Assembly: GCA_964532875.1 (NCBI GenBank)
Contig: CAZHIZ010000004.1
Location: 1 to 59,461 of the forward strand
Direction of reading: 5' to 3'
Length of the DNA stretch: 59,461 nt
Source of the DNA: Caldithrix sp964532875
GTDB lineage: Bacteria > Calditrichota > Calditrichia > Calditrichales > Calditrichaceae
Position 1 is the first letter of the stretch, and every line of letters begins with the position of its first letter. The translations under genes and the position numbers were made by a program. The notes under the pieces are model-generated. The model saw nothing but the letters and a program-made list of their open reading frames with translations. It was not told the DNA's origin and searched no databases. This document shows positions 9,601 through 17,991 of this stretch, in pieces.

Positions 9601-10115
9601 CCCGCTGGATCTTCATTGCCGGACAAATTGCCGATTTACGCACTTTGTACGATAAAAAACAACAAAAAATGGCTTTCGTAAAAATAGAAGATTTCCAGCG
9701 TATTTACGAAGTGGTCGTTTTCGGGTCGGTATTTCCCCAATTCGAGCCCTATTTACAGGCCGGACAGGTGGTCTTTGTTCAGGGGCGTTTGAATTCCGAT
9801 CTGGAAGATAATGTGATCAAATTAATCGGAGAACGTATTTTTAATATCGATTCCGTTCCCGAGCGGCTTACCGAATCGCTTATCTTGCAAATTAAACCGG
9901 ATGATTTGGACGATGTCAAAATCCATCATTTGAAGACCGGATTAAATAGCAGTCCGGGCAATACCCGTTTGTTTTTTGAAGTGGATTTGAACAACGATCA
10001 TCCCTATCGGTTGTTTTCGAACAAGTTCAAAATTCAGGTAACGCGCAATATTTTAACACAATTGCAAAATATCGTCGGTCTGGATCACATCAAGGTTGAG
10101 GTACGCAACGTATGA
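6639..10115 (+). CDS. dnaE: DNA polymerase III subunit alpha
   Basis: The replicative polymerase catalytic subunit, 1158 residues, the normal DnaE length. The N-terminal PHP domain starts with HLHNHTHYSLLDG and ITDHGN. The three catalytic aspartates of the palm are D401 and D403 in PDIDIDF and D555 in KMDFLGL, at the same numbers as in the E. coli enzyme. The fingers region with GRGSAAGS and the helix-hairpin-helix region (GFNKSHSAAYA) follow, and an OB-fold lies around residues 990-1060. A TTG start is chosen because AAGGAG lies eight bases upstream and the PHP motif begins immediately after it. First gene of a coupled operon; its last four bases overlap dtd (ATGA). Confidence 0.97.
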   Translation: MSFVHLHNHTHYSLLDGAAKIKEMVQRTAELGMKSLAITDHGNLFGVLEFYDAAKAAGIKPILGMEAYIAPREHTLRKQVDGESTSYHLVLLAKNQTGFKNLMRLSSIAFLEGMYYKPRIDKQLLRQYSEGLIATSACMKGEVAYKLRQGDRARAIHAVEEYLDIFGDDFYLEIQDHHIPEEAVVYPKIYDLAKEMGVPVIATNDNHYLNKGDHEAHDILLCLQTGKDRDDPNRMRYGTEDLYLKSPDEMFALFKDKPEVLERTLEIAEKIDLEIDYSQRFLPKFPIPKEEGNIDADEYLRRLTYRGAEQRYKQVDGKVKERIEFELGVIKQMGFAGYFLIVQDFIRAARERDIPVGLGRGSAAGSIVAYCLGITQLDPLRYDLLFERFLNPERVTMPDIDIDFCVERRDEVIEYVREKYGRKNVAQIITFGTMASRGVIRDVARVLKIPIPQADAIAKMVPVKGSKPMPLKEAIKEVPELHELAESDDIRLKELFKYAQTLEGIARNTSVHAAGIIITPDDIVNYLPLYKNKDGDITTQWTMGYAEKIGLLKMDFLGLRNLTVIQKAEKMISRRLGREFRVMDVPLDDEETFRLFGEGRTVGVFQFESSGMQEYLRKLKPNRIEDLIAMNALYRPGPMSMIDDFIDRKFGRKKIEYLHPKLEPILKETYGIIVYQEQVMRIASELAGFSLAQADLMRRAMGKKKADVMAQQKELFVKGCLKNGIDKKVADKVADMIEKFAKYGFNKSHSAAYAIIAYQTAYLKAHYPAEFLAANLTSEIGNADRVMVLMDECRNLGLKIKPPDINYSEAHFVPIGKNEIAFGMEAIKNVGGGAIASIVEARKKHGPFKTIFDLLENVDLRAVNKKVLESLIEAGALDSLEGNRAQLFNFVEEALEFTQNMQARKNKHKNQRSLFELVGEEEQRKAISYPTLPDVPDWPTAEKLKKEKELLGFYISGHPLKPYAPIIELYTTDIERLRQAQEKGAPMPRWIFIAGQIADLRTLYDKKQQKMAFVKIEDFQRIYEVVVFGSVFPQFEPYLQAGQVVFVQGRLNSDLEDNVIKLIGERIFNIDSVPERLTESLILQIKPDDLDDVKIHHLKTGLNSSPGNTRLFFEVDLNNDHPYRLFSNKFKIQVTRNILTQLQNIVGLDHIKVEVRNV

Positions 10116-10552
10116 AAGTAGTGGTGCAGCGGGTAAAACGGGCATCGGTAAAGGTGGACGGCAAAATTGTGGGGCAAATTGGTAAAGGTTTAATGTTGCT
10201 CATCGGTATCGCCGATACGGATACGGAGGAGGACATTGAATTCGTGGCGAACAAATGCCTGAACTTGCGTATTTTTGAAGATGCGGCCGGAAAGATGAAT
10301 CGTTCTCTGTTGGAAGTAGGTGGTGAGATTTTGGCCGTTTCGCAGTTTACCCTTTTGGGCGATACACGTAAAGGGCGTCGTCCCAGTTTTGTCCATGCCG
10401 CCGCACCGGAAAAGGGGAAAGATTTTTACGAGCGTTTTGTCGAACGATTGCGCCGTTCGGGCGTAAAAGTGGAGACTGGTATTTTCGGCGCCATGATGGA
10501 TGTGGAATTGCTCAATTACGGGCCGGTTACGCTGATTGTGGAAAGTAAATAG
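10112..10552 (+). CDS. dtd: D-aminoacyl-tRNA deacylase
   Basis: The 146-residue cytosolic proofreading enzyme hydrolyses D-aminoacyl-tRNA, for example D-Tyr-tRNA(Tyr). The two active-site signatures are present: SQFTLLGDTRKGRRPSF around residues 77-93 and the Gly-cisPro loop NYGPVTL near the C-terminus. The length is that of the whole family. The ATG overlaps the dnaE stop as ATGA, so translation is coupled to the polymerase gene. Confidence 0.96.
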   Translation: MKVVVQRVKRASVKVDGKIVGQIGKGLMLLIGIADTDTEEDIEFVANKCLNLRIFEDAAGKMNRSLLEVGGEILAVSQFTLLGDTRKGRRPSFVHAAAPEKGKDFYERFVERLRRSGVKVETGIFGAMMDVELLNYGPVTLIVESK

Positions 10553-10605
10553 CAGTTCCTCCGACGTGCGCAGGTGATCAGACAAAAAAAGTTAGGTTTG
10601 GGAAA

Positions 10606-11367
10606 ATGGATTCAAGTGCATTGCGAAAACTTTGGAGTCGGCGAATCACACATTACGTAACGGCCATAGTGGCTTTTGTGCTCATCGTTCTTTTATTTAA
10701 CGATGTCATCATGCCCTGGTATGTGCGATTGGGGCAGGAATACGAGTTGCCGGATGTGGTTTCCATGCCGGTCGATCAGGCACGTGATTCTTTGGCCCGG
10801 GCCGGTTTTCAATTAATGATTAAAGATTCCGTTTACGATGAAAATTTTCCGCCCGGTACCATCACCGAACAGCAACCGGCCGCTTACAGTAAGGTGAAAA
10901 AAGGGCGCCATGTGTACGTTACGGTGAGCATCGGTGAAAAACCGATCATCATGCCCAATTTGTTTTTCAAATCGCCGCGAGAAGCCGAATTGATTTTAAA
11001 AGCCCACGGTTTGCAATTGGGCAATTTGTATTACGAATACTCCGATTTGGCTCTGCAGGATGTAGTCATCGGGCAGTCATTTCCCCAGGGACAAAAAGTC
11101 AAACCGGGCACTAAAATCGATTTAACCGTAAGTTTGGGGCCCATGCCCAAGCAAAAAGTGGTACCGGATTTAATCGGCAAAAGTTTGGATGCAGCTAAAA
11201 AACAATTGCAATTATTAGGGGTAAAAAATATCCGCGTGGAATACGAATTTAAAGAGAATATTTTACCGGAAACGGTCATCGGGCAGGACGTTAAAAAAGG
11301 AACGCCCATTGATCAAGTGCAAAGTATTACCTTAACCGTTAGTCAGTTACCGCAAAAAGAGGAATAA
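10606..11367 (+). CDS. Membrane-anchored three-PASTA protein without a kinase domain
   Basis: The 253-residue protein has a short basic cytoplasmic start, one transmembrane helix at about residues 18-38 and then three PASTA domains (about 45-112, 113-180 and 181-250), each with the V/MPNL/VxxKSxxxAxxxL pattern. PASTA domains bind peptidoglycan fragments or cell-wall synthesis proteins, so this is probably an envelope protein facing the periplasm. No kinase or transpeptidase domain is present. It is followed two bases later by rpe. In Firmicutes, the PASTA kinase gene prkC is also found just before rsgA and rpe, so this may be the extracellular half of that arrangement. The in-frame ATG has GGGAAA upstream. 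Confidence 0.88.
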   Translation: MDSSALRKLWSRRITHYVTAIVAFVLIVLLFNDVIMPWYVRLGQEYELPDVVSMPVDQARDSLARAGFQLMIKDSVYDENFPPGTITEQQPAAYSKVKKGRHVYVTVSIGEKPIIMPNLFFKSPREAELILKAHGLQLGNLYYEYSDLALQDVVIGQSFPQGQKVKPGTKIDLTVSLGPMPKQKVVPDLIGKSLDAAKKQLQLLGVKNIRVEYEFKENILPETVIGQDVKKGTPIDQVQSITLTVSQLPQKEE

Positions 11368-11369
11368 TC

Positions 11370-12041
11370 GTGGCATATTTGGCACCTTCGATCTTATCGG
11401 CCGATTTAAATCGTTTGGCAGAGCAAATTCGCCTTGTGGAAAAACACGGCGCCGATTTCATTCATGTTGATGTAATGGACGGGCATTTCGTACCCAATTT
11501 AACGTTCGGCCCCATGATGGTGGAAGCGGTAAAACGCATTAGCTCCTTGCCGATCGATACACATCTCATGGTCAACGATCCCATGAAATTCATCGATTGG
11601 TTTGCCCGGGCCGGAGCGCACTACATTACCATTCATCAGGAGGCCTGTGTGCATCTGGACCGGGCCGTGCACCATATTAAACAATCGGGCTGCAAGGCCG
11701 GCATCTCTTTAAATCCGGCCACTCCGGTGGAAACCGTGCGTTATCTATTGCAAGAGGTGGATTTGATCCTTATCATGTCTGTCAATCCCGGTTTTGGCGG
11801 GCAGGCCTTCATTCCGTATGCCGAGGAGAAAATCCGTACATTAGCTCAAATGCGCCAACAGCAAAAGGCCTCCTTTTTAATCGAAGTGGATGGGGGCATC
11901 AATAAGCAAACAGCGGGCCGTGTGTTACAAGCCGGTGCCGATATTTTGGTAGCCGGAAATGCCATTTTCAAAGCGGCGGATGTGGCCGCAGCTTGTGCGG
12001 ATTTAAAGGAGTTGGTCAAGTACAGCGGAACAGGGAAGTGA
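11370..12041 (+). CDS. rpe: Ribulose-phosphate 3-epimerase
   Basis: The enzyme interconverts ribulose-5-P and xylulose-5-P in the pentose phosphate pathway. The 223-residue TIM barrel is complete, with APSILSAD at the start, the metal and catalytic motif HVDVMDGHFVPN, HLMV, SVNPGFGGQ and EVDGGIN. The GTG start has AGAGGA seven bases upstream. It begins two bases after the PASTA gene stop, and its stop overlaps the GTG of the next gene (GTGA), so it is within the dnaE operon. Confidence 0.95.
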   Translation: MAYLAPSILSADLNRLAEQIRLVEKHGADFIHVDVMDGHFVPNLTFGPMMVEAVKRISSLPIDTHLMVNDPMKFIDWFARAGAHYITIHQEACVHLDRAVHHIKQSGCKAGISLNPATPVETVRYLLQEVDLILIMSVNPGFGGQAFIPYAEEKIRTLAQMRQQQKASFLIEVDGGINKQTAGRVLQAGADILVAGNAIFKAADVAAACADLKELVKYSGTGK

Positions 12042-12616
12042 GAAACGACTTAAATTTAAAACGGGAACTCCAGCGTAAAGCCATTCACCTTACTTCGGCA
12101 GTTATCCCGCTTTTTTACGCCGTCACACACCAAAAAGGCTGGGTAGCCAATGTCCTTTTGATATTATTGGCCGGATTTTTACTGGTCGATGTGTTGCGGA
12201 TGAAAATTTCCCTTGTGCGGCGTCTATTTATGCATATATTTGGTCCATTGCTGCGGGAAAAAGAGGTGCACAATCGCCTAACGGGCGCAACCACTATGTT
12301 GATCGGCATGTTGCTGACCGTGGCACTTTTTGATGAAAAACCGGCTGTCGTGGGCATGTTGTTTGTCAGCCTGGCCGATCCTGCGGCCGCCATTGTCGGA
12401 AGAATTTGGGGCAAGAATGCATTCTGGGGTAAAACCCTAGAGGGTTCGGCTGCCTTTTACCTGACAGCCTCGGCTATTATTCTGCTATTTACCAAATACA
12501 GTTGGGGCGGCTTGATTACGGCTTTGGTCATGACCGTTATTGAATTCTTGCCCATCGGTATTGATGATAATTTGCTGATTCCGGTGGTAACGGCCTATTT
12601 GTTAACCGTGATCTGA
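12038..12616 (+). CDS. Polyprenol/dolichol kinase-like membrane protein (SEC59/VTE5 type)
   Basis: A 192-residue membrane protein of the diacylglycerol/polyprenol kinase family, whose characterised members use CTP to phosphorylate dolichol or phytol. Seen here are about six hydrophobic helices, the ELQRKAIHLTSAVIP start, EKEVHNRLTGATTMLIG and the nucleotide-site-like LADPAAAIVGRIWGK...KTLEGSAAF. The GTG overlapping the rpe stop is chosen as start; an upstream TTG would overlap rpe by 49 bases and adds nothing conserved. It is the last gene of the dnaE-dtd-PASTA-rpe operon. The lipid substrate is unknown; recycling of undecaprenol or a related lipid is plausible. Confidence 0.8.
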   Translation: MRNDLNLKRELQRKAIHLTSAVIPLFYAVTHQKGWVANVLLILLAGFLLVDVLRMKISLVRRLFMHIFGPLLREKEVHNRLTGATTMLIGMLLTVALFDEKPAVVGMLFVSLADPAAAIVGRIWGKNAFWGKTLEGSAAFYLTASAIILLFTKYSWGGLITALVMTVIEFLPIGIDDNLLIPVVTAYLLTVI

Positions 12617-12740
12617 AAAGGTGCCTTTCTCTTCGCTCTCATGGGCTTTTGCTCTGAAAAAAATGCCGGAGAACGGGGCCGTTTGTTAAATATGGAAATG
12701 CCATGAAATGCAATTTTTGTAAAATGTTTTGAGGGGCTTT

Positions 12741-13721
12741 ATGGGTAAATTAGGATTCTTTCTCTTACTAATCGCTTTTACTTTCAGTTCGGTTCAAGCC
12801 GGCGGTTTTAAAAAATATGCCGGTGAATTTATGAATTTGGGGGCAGGCAGTCGATTGACCGGGATGGCGGGCGCCGGCGTAGCCATGATTAACGATGCTT
12901 CGGCTTCCTATTGGAATCCAGCCGGTTTGGCTGCAGCAAGGGGATTGCAAATCCAGTTTACCCACAGCAAACAATTCATCAGCAGTATTCAACACGATTA
13001 CCTGGCTCTGTCGCACCCCGTGGAAAATCATTCCACCGTGGGAATTTCTCTGTATTATTTTACTGTGAACGGCATTAAAGATAGCCGTCAGGCCTACAAT
13101 GAAGCGGACGGCAAAATCGATTATTCCAAAATAAAAACATTTAATACAGGCGATTACGTACTCTATTTAAGCTACGGTCACCAGGCAAAGGAAAATTTAC
13201 AATACGGCCTTAATGTAAAATTCATTTACCGCGATTTTAGTATCGAAAATGCGCTGGGTCTGGGCTTTGATTTCGGATTGCAATATCGCTGGTTTGATCG
13301 TTTTCGCCTGGGTTTGATGCTTAAAGACGTGACCAGTACCTTGATTGCCTGGAGTACCGGAGAAAAAGAATTCATTCCGCCCTCCCTGCGTTTTGGATTG
13401 AGTTATTTGTGGACGATACCCGCCCTGAATTTAAATATTCAACCTGCGGCTGATTTCCAGATGTTGTTTGAGGGGCGTAAATATGCCAGTCAATTTCATT
13501 TGGGGCCGGTGAGTTTGGATAGCTTTTGGGGAGTGGAAATCAATTACAAAAACGTATTGACCCTGCGCAGCGGTTTGGACGATTTACAGCGCTTTAATAC
13601 GGGGATCGGCATCCGCATTCCTAAAATTTCTTTCGATTATTCTTTCACGGCCTACCAATCGGAGTTGGGTAATATTCACCGCATTACCGTACGTTTATTT
13701 TTGGACCCGCTTTTTGATTAA
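12741..13721 (+). CDS. PorV/PorQ family outer-membrane protein
   Basis: The 326-residue protein starts with a cleavable signal peptide (MGKLGFFLLLIAFTFSSVQA) followed by the conserved FMNLGAGSRLTGMAGAGVAMINDASASYWNPAGLA signature region of the PorV/PorQ (UPF0164) beta-barrel family. The rest is alternating aromatic and polar strands ending in a C-terminal phenylalanine-containing strand. PorV-type proteins shuttle type IX secretion substrates to the surface, consistent with the sorting-domain protein encoded at 50172-54296. GAGGGG precedes the chosen ATG; the longer frame from a TTG at 12729 is unlikely. Its last 27 bases overlap the end of the convergent TPR gene. Confidence 0.82.
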   Translation: MGKLGFFLLLIAFTFSSVQAGGFKKYAGEFMNLGAGSRLTGMAGAGVAMINDASASYWNPAGLAAARGLQIQFTHSKQFISSIQHDYLALSHPVENHSTVGISLYYFTVNGIKDSRQAYNEADGKIDYSKIKTFNTGDYVLYLSYGHQAKENLQYGLNVKFIYRDFSIENALGLGFDFGLQYRWFDRFRLGLMLKDVTSTLIAWSTGEKEFIPPSLRFGLSYLWTIPALNLNIQPAADFQMLFEGRKYASQFHLGPVSLDSFWGVEINYKNVLTLRSGLDDLQRFNTGIGIRIPKISFDYSFTAYQSELGNIHRITVRLFLDPLFD

Positions 13722-14951
13722 CAATTGGCATTTAACGGCGTAAGGACTGTCTGCATAGTTCTTGCGCAAACGTTGACAAATGTCTTTGGCCCTTCCGATA
13801 TCCTTCAAATAAATTTTGTAAATGCGGGCCGCTTTGTACAGATAATACGGGCTTTGTGTTGATTTGGGATTGGCGGTACTGAGCAAAACGTAACAGCGGG
13901 CCGCATACTCGTATTTCTTAAATCGTTTAACAAAAATGTGTGCCATGGAATCGACCAGAGCATAAAAGGTGGAGTCCTGCGCGTGTTTGTTTAAGTGCAA
14001 ACCGATGAGCGTAACGGCTTCTTCATAGCGCTTGCTTTTGAAAAGCAACAGAGTAAGGCGCTTAAATGCCTTGCGAAACAAAGGGTGATCCGGGAAAGCA
14101 TCCACAAACAGGCGGTAATTGTCAATGCCGGCATTCAGGGAATCCAGACGATCGGCGTACAATTCGGCCAAGTAAAATTGCGCTTGAGGTGCGATTTCAT
14201 TATCGGGATAGGAATTGATTATTTGCACAAAAGCATTTTTGGCATCTTCCAATTTATTAAGGTACTTGTAATCGAGAAAGGCACTTCGAAACAGCGCTTC
14301 CGGTCGGAGCAGACTTTTTTTGTACAGGGCCATCAATTCGCGAAAATCGGCCTCTGCCGTAGCAAAATGCCCCAGGGTTTCGTTCAGATTTCCTTTTAAA
14401 AAAAGCAGGATATCGCCGGATTCATTCGTCTGCAGCGCACAACTGCCAAGATAAGCGTTTAAATCGTTTAAAAGGGGCGCGTTCAGTTTGGGCACATTAA
14501 GAGAAAAGAGAAAATTGTACAAATCCACCACGGCTTCTTCGGGCGAAGCAAAATATTTTTTACCTTGCATGTAGGTTAAAATCGTATCCCGCTCTTCAAG
14601 CAAGGAAGCGTTTTTAGTTTGAGTTAAAAGATGCTTCACTTTTTTTTGTGCTTCCGGGGCAATGCGGCTTTTGGGGAACAGGGTGGTTATTTTAAGGTAT
14701 TGCAGCAAGGCGGCGAACGGTTGGCCGGCATCGCGTTGTACTTCGGCCAGCATCCACATCAATTGATCCGCTTGTTCGAAACGAGGATACTTTTGTAAAA
14801 ATGCACGCAGTTCCGATTCCAAAAAAGAATCGTACCTACCATTGCTGTTTTCGAAATACACTTGTTGCAAAAAAGAGAAGCGGTCGTTCAGTCGTTCGTT
14901 TTGGGCGAACAAACCAAAGGATAACAGTAAAATAAGTACGATTGTTTTCAT
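13695..14951 (-). CDS. Exported tetratricopeptide-repeat protein
   Basis: The 418-residue protein begins with a short signal peptide (MKTIVLILLLSFGLFAQ) and is otherwise helical TPR repeats, with clear units near residues 65-95, 185-215, 225-270 and 350-395. The pattern QFYLAELYADRLDSLNAGIDNYRLF and AARIYKIYLKDIGRAKDIC is similar to YbgF/BamD-type periplasmic TPR proteins. Function is not recognised. It follows the NFACT gene by 33 bases on the same strand and probably shares its transcript. Its 3' end overlaps the PorV-like gene tail to tail by 27 bases. Confidence 0.78.
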   Translation of the reverse strand: MKTIVLILLLSFGLFAQNERLNDRFSFLQQVYFENSNGRYDSFLESELRAFLQKYPRFEQADQLMWMLAEVQRDAGQPFAALLQYLKITTLFPKSRIAPEAQKKVKHLLTQTKNASLLEERDTILTYMQGKKYFASPEEAVVDLYNFLFSLNVPKLNAPLLNDLNAYLGSCALQTNESGDILLFLKGNLNETLGHFATAEADFRELMALYKKSLLRPEALFRSAFLDYKYLNKLEDAKNAFVQIINSYPDNEIAPQAQFYLAELYADRLDSLNAGIDNYRLFVDAFPDHPLFRKAFKRLTLLLFKSKRYEEAVTLIGLHLNKHAQDSTFYALVDSMAHIFVKRFKKYEYAARCYVLLSTANPKSTQSPYYLYKAARIYKIYLKDIGRAKDICQRLRKNYADSPYAVKCQLLIKKRVQK

Positions 14952-14984
14952 GACGTTTAATATGCCGATTCTTGGTAAAAGTTC

Positions 14985-16661
14985 CTATTTTATTTCCATT
15001 GGTTTCACAAAAATCACCTTTTCGTTTTGCACTTTCACGGTGCCCGGCGGTGCCTTGCGCATGCGGCTGACATAACGTACCTGCGTGTAAATCACCGGCA
15101 CGGTGGAAGCGTGTTTGGCTTTACTGTGCGCCGCCGCCAGTTGGGCCGCCTGCTCGATGACATGCTTGGGCGGAACGCTGTTGCGCCCCGGTAAGTGGAT
15201 GATCACATGTGATCCCGGAACGCCTTGGGCGTGCAACCAAATATCCCATTTGTGTGCAAAACGAAAGGTTAACAGTTCGTTGTTCGGCCCGTCCTTTCCG
15301 ATGTACACATCCCATTTTTTGTCCAGAATAAGGCGTCGGAAAGCATATTTTAAATGGGCCGCCGGAATCGTATGTGTATTTTCATCCGCCCCATTGGGTA
15401 GAATTTTCATCTCTTTTAGTTTTTGTGCAAATTTTTTTAAACGGGTCGGGTCGTTTATTTTTTCCAACTGTTCTTTTAAGGCTTTAATTTCCGCCAATTC
15501 CTTTTGGTAGGTACTGCGGCGAATTTCGTGCAGGCGCTTTTCTTCGTTGAGCCGTTTGAATTTGTTAAAGTATTTTTGAGCATTTTCGGCTACCGATTTG
15601 GCGGGATTCAATTTAATTTTAATTTTTTCGCGCCGATCGGAAAAAATATTTTCCAGCTCCACCTCTTTGGCCCCTTTGGGGATGCTTGTTTTAAAAGTCA
15701 AAAGCAAATGTCCCTTAAGTTCGGCTTCCACTTTTCGTGCTTGTAAATCGGCATTTTGTTCTAATTTTTGCAAAGAATTTTGCAAGTAATGCAAGCGTTT
15801 TTGCAAGGCCTGGCTGCAAAGCGTGTGCAGCTTCAGGATTTCCTGTTTAAAGGTCAGTTCCCGGTAAAACAGGGACAGGGCCTTGTTGAGGGAATCGAAA
15901 GTTTTAAACCGAATCTCCGGCAGGGCTTCCAAATGGCGCAAAGGCAATATGGCAATGCGTTCAACGTGGTCGTTCCGATAATACAAATAGCTCCGGGAAG
16001 CGTTTATTTCCGAACTCATTTGCCCCAATGTGTTTACCATGCGCTGCAGATCATGCGAGGATAATCGTTCGATGATTTGCGTTTTATCCAATTGCAAACG
16101 AAAAAAAATTTCATTCAGTAATACGTTATTCAAAGCAACGAAATGTTTCTTGAAGAAAGTAAACAACGTCTCCGATTTTTCCCGTGTGAGCAGATCACGG
16201 AGCAATTCCTTTTCAAGAGCACTCAGGACAAGTTTGGGTGCTGCCTGCGCGGAAATCTCGTCCGGATAGCTGCTTTTGTCTTTAAAAGTCGAAATGAGTT
16301 GTTTTTGCCCGTTAAACAGGAAAACATTAAAATAGGGGGCGTAAAAAAGAGCTTCCAGAAAATAGCCGCTCTCCAATTCGCAAATCACATGCTTATCGAA
16401 CGGTTTTAAATGCAAATCCAAAATTGTCCGGCCCTCGATTTCGGAAAAGATTTTTAAAGAGGGCTGGTGCACATGCTTTGCCACAGAAAGCAACAGATAA
16501 GGATGATCGGGGGAAACCGAAATCCGCAAAAAATGCTCATCGCCCAAAGGTAAGACCAACTCGTCCTTCTGGTAAGTAAACGGTTGGGCCATCGGTCGAC
16601 CCAATACTTGCGGTTTTATTTCCTTAATGAGCCGTTCGAATAAGAAATAGTTTTTGTGCAT
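14985..16661 (-). CDS. NFACT family protein, RqcH/Rqc2-like
   Basis: The 558-residue protein has the NFACT layout: an NFACT-N domain (about 1-190), helix-hairpin-helix and long coiled coil (about 270-420), and the NFACT-R domain with WLHAQGVPGSHVII (about 430-540). RqcH proteins bind obstructed 50S subunits with peptidyl-tRNA and add alanine tails for ribosome rescue. At the place of the DR motif used for tailing in characterised RqcH, this protein reads FDKHV, a Lys replacing Arg; the alignment is by eye. The coding sequence begins 331 bases from yicC in a divergent arrangement. Confidence 0.85.
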   Translation of the reverse strand: MHKNYFLFERLIKEIKPQVLGRPMAQPFTYQKDELVLPLGDEHFLRISVSPDHPYLLLSVAKHVHQPSLKIFSEIEGRTILDLHLKPFDKHVICELESGYFLEALFYAPYFNVFLFNGQKQLISTFKDKSSYPDEISAQAAPKLVLSALEKELLRDLLTREKSETLFTFFKKHFVALNNVLLNEIFFRLQLDKTQIIERLSSHDLQRMVNTLGQMSSEINASRSYLYYRNDHVERIAILPLRHLEALPEIRFKTFDSLNKALSLFYRELTFKQEILKLHTLCSQALQKRLHYLQNSLQKLEQNADLQARKVEAELKGHLLLTFKTSIPKGAKEVELENIFSDRREKIKIKLNPAKSVAENAQKYFNKFKRLNEEKRLHEIRRSTYQKELAEIKALKEQLEKINDPTRLKKFAQKLKEMKILPNGADENTHTIPAAHLKYAFRRLILDKKWDVYIGKDGPNNELLTFRFAHKWDIWLHAQGVPGSHVIIHLPGRNSVPPKHVIEQAAQLAAAHSKAKHASTVPVIYTQVRYVSRMRKAPPGTVKVQNEKVIFVKPMEIK

Positions 16662-16992
16662 GTACTGTTTTTGCTTTTAATAATTGAGATCGATAAATTA
16701 ACCGTTTGAATACATTTTTGAATACGAAACGCATCGAACGGAAGCACGGAATCGTAAAATCGAAAAATGTCGCAATCGAAATAGGATTTCAATATCGAAT
16801 TCGATTGTTTCCTCCTCGGAATCCTTATTAAAGAGCAACGGAACTCCGCAAGCGTGTGTTAAAGATTCCGAGCATCTTACGGGCTATTCGATGTCATGGT
16901 TCAATTTACAAATAAATGAGTTAAAAATAAACTCGTGTTCATCGGGGAAATTCCTTGGATAAACACGATTCAATTTAAAACGGAGATGTACC
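16662..16992. other. Divergent intergenic region between NFACT and yicC
   Basis: This 331-base AT-rich stretch contains no tRNA-like cloverleaf, terminator or credible small gene that I can see. It must hold promoters for the NFACT gene (minus) and yicC (plus), and the latter has GGAG six to seven bases before its ATG. Confidence 0.4.
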
Positions 16993-17868
16993 ATGCGCAG
17001 CATGACAGGCTACGGCAAAGGTTTGGGCCGTGATGAAAATTTTGAAGTGAGCGTAGAAATTAAAAGCGTAAACAATCGTTTTTTGGATTTTAATATTCGA
17101 TTGCCGAAAGAATTGAGTCACGAAGAGATGGCCATTCGTGATTTTATTAAGACAAAGGTCTTACGCGGTAAAGTAAACGTTTTCGTGAATGTACGTGAGA
17201 ATCCGCAGAGCGAAAACGGTTTGTTTGTGAATTGGCAAGCTCTTAAGAAAAACTTTAATCACCTGCTGGCCATTCGCGATACGTTGGGTATTAAGGATGA
17301 AGTTCGCCTGGAACACCTTTTGTCGTTTCCCGAAGTTTTTAATCCGGATTTGGAAGAAATAGCTCAGGAAAAGCTCCATCCGTTGGTTTTTGCGGCTTTG
17401 GGCCAGGCCATGGATGAATTCATGCGCATGCGTGAAGCCGAAGGGGAAAATATTTTACGGGATGTGCGCAACCGTTTACAAAAGGTGGCCCAGATCACTC
17501 GGGAAATCGAAACTCTGGCACCGGTAAATCTACAGAATGAATTCGATCGTTTGTACAAAAATGTCTTGCAGTTGATTGGCGAGAAGAAGTTAGACCGGGA
17601 TCGTTTGGAGCAGGAGATTGCCATTATTTCCGATCGGGTGGATATTACCGAGGAATTGGTACGCATGAAAAGCCATTTGGATTTATTCGAAAAAACTCTG
17701 CAAACCGATGGTGAAGTGGGGAAGCGCCTGAATTTTATTTTACAGGAAATGAATCGCGAAGCGAACACCATGAATTCCAAAACCACCATGCTGGAAATAG
17801 CCCACCGTGTGATCAAAATTAAAGAGGAAGTGGAAAAGCTGCGCGAGCAGATTCAGAATGTGGAATGA
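16993..17868 (+). CDS. YicC/YloC family endoribonuclease
   Basis: The 291-residue protein covers the YicC N-terminal domain (MRSMTGYGKG, EIKSVNNRFLD) and the C-terminal DUF1732 domain (DRLEQEIAIISDRVDITEELVRMKSHLDLF, GKRLNFILQEMNREANTMNSK). Characterised members are oligomeric metal-dependent endoribonucleases that act in RNA turnover. The conserved carboxy-terminal region with RLNFILQEMNRE and the histidine in ITEELVRMKSHL is intact. Apparently transcribed alone. No gmk or rpoZ, which often follow it, are seen. Confidence 0.93.
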   Translation: MRSMTGYGKGLGRDENFEVSVEIKSVNNRFLDFNIRLPKELSHEEMAIRDFIKTKVLRGKVNVFVNVRENPQSENGLFVNWQALKKNFNHLLAIRDTLGIKDEVRLEHLLSFPEVFNPDLEEIAQEKLHPLVFAALGQAMDEFMRMREAEGENILRDVRNRLQKVAQITREIETLAPVNLQNEFDRLYKNVLQLIGEKKLDRDRLEQEIAIISDRVDITEELVRMKSHLDLFEKTLQTDGEVGKRLNFILQEMNREANTMNSKTTMLEIAHRVIKIKEEVEKLREQIQNVE

Positions 17869-17991
17869 AAGTGAGATAGTTGGATCCCGTTAAATTCTTT
17901 GAGCTTTCATTACTTCATACAAAATTCTACTTGAGTAAAACGCAGGTAACCCCGGTGTAACGTCATTTAACCAAGAAACGGATTTCGAACA

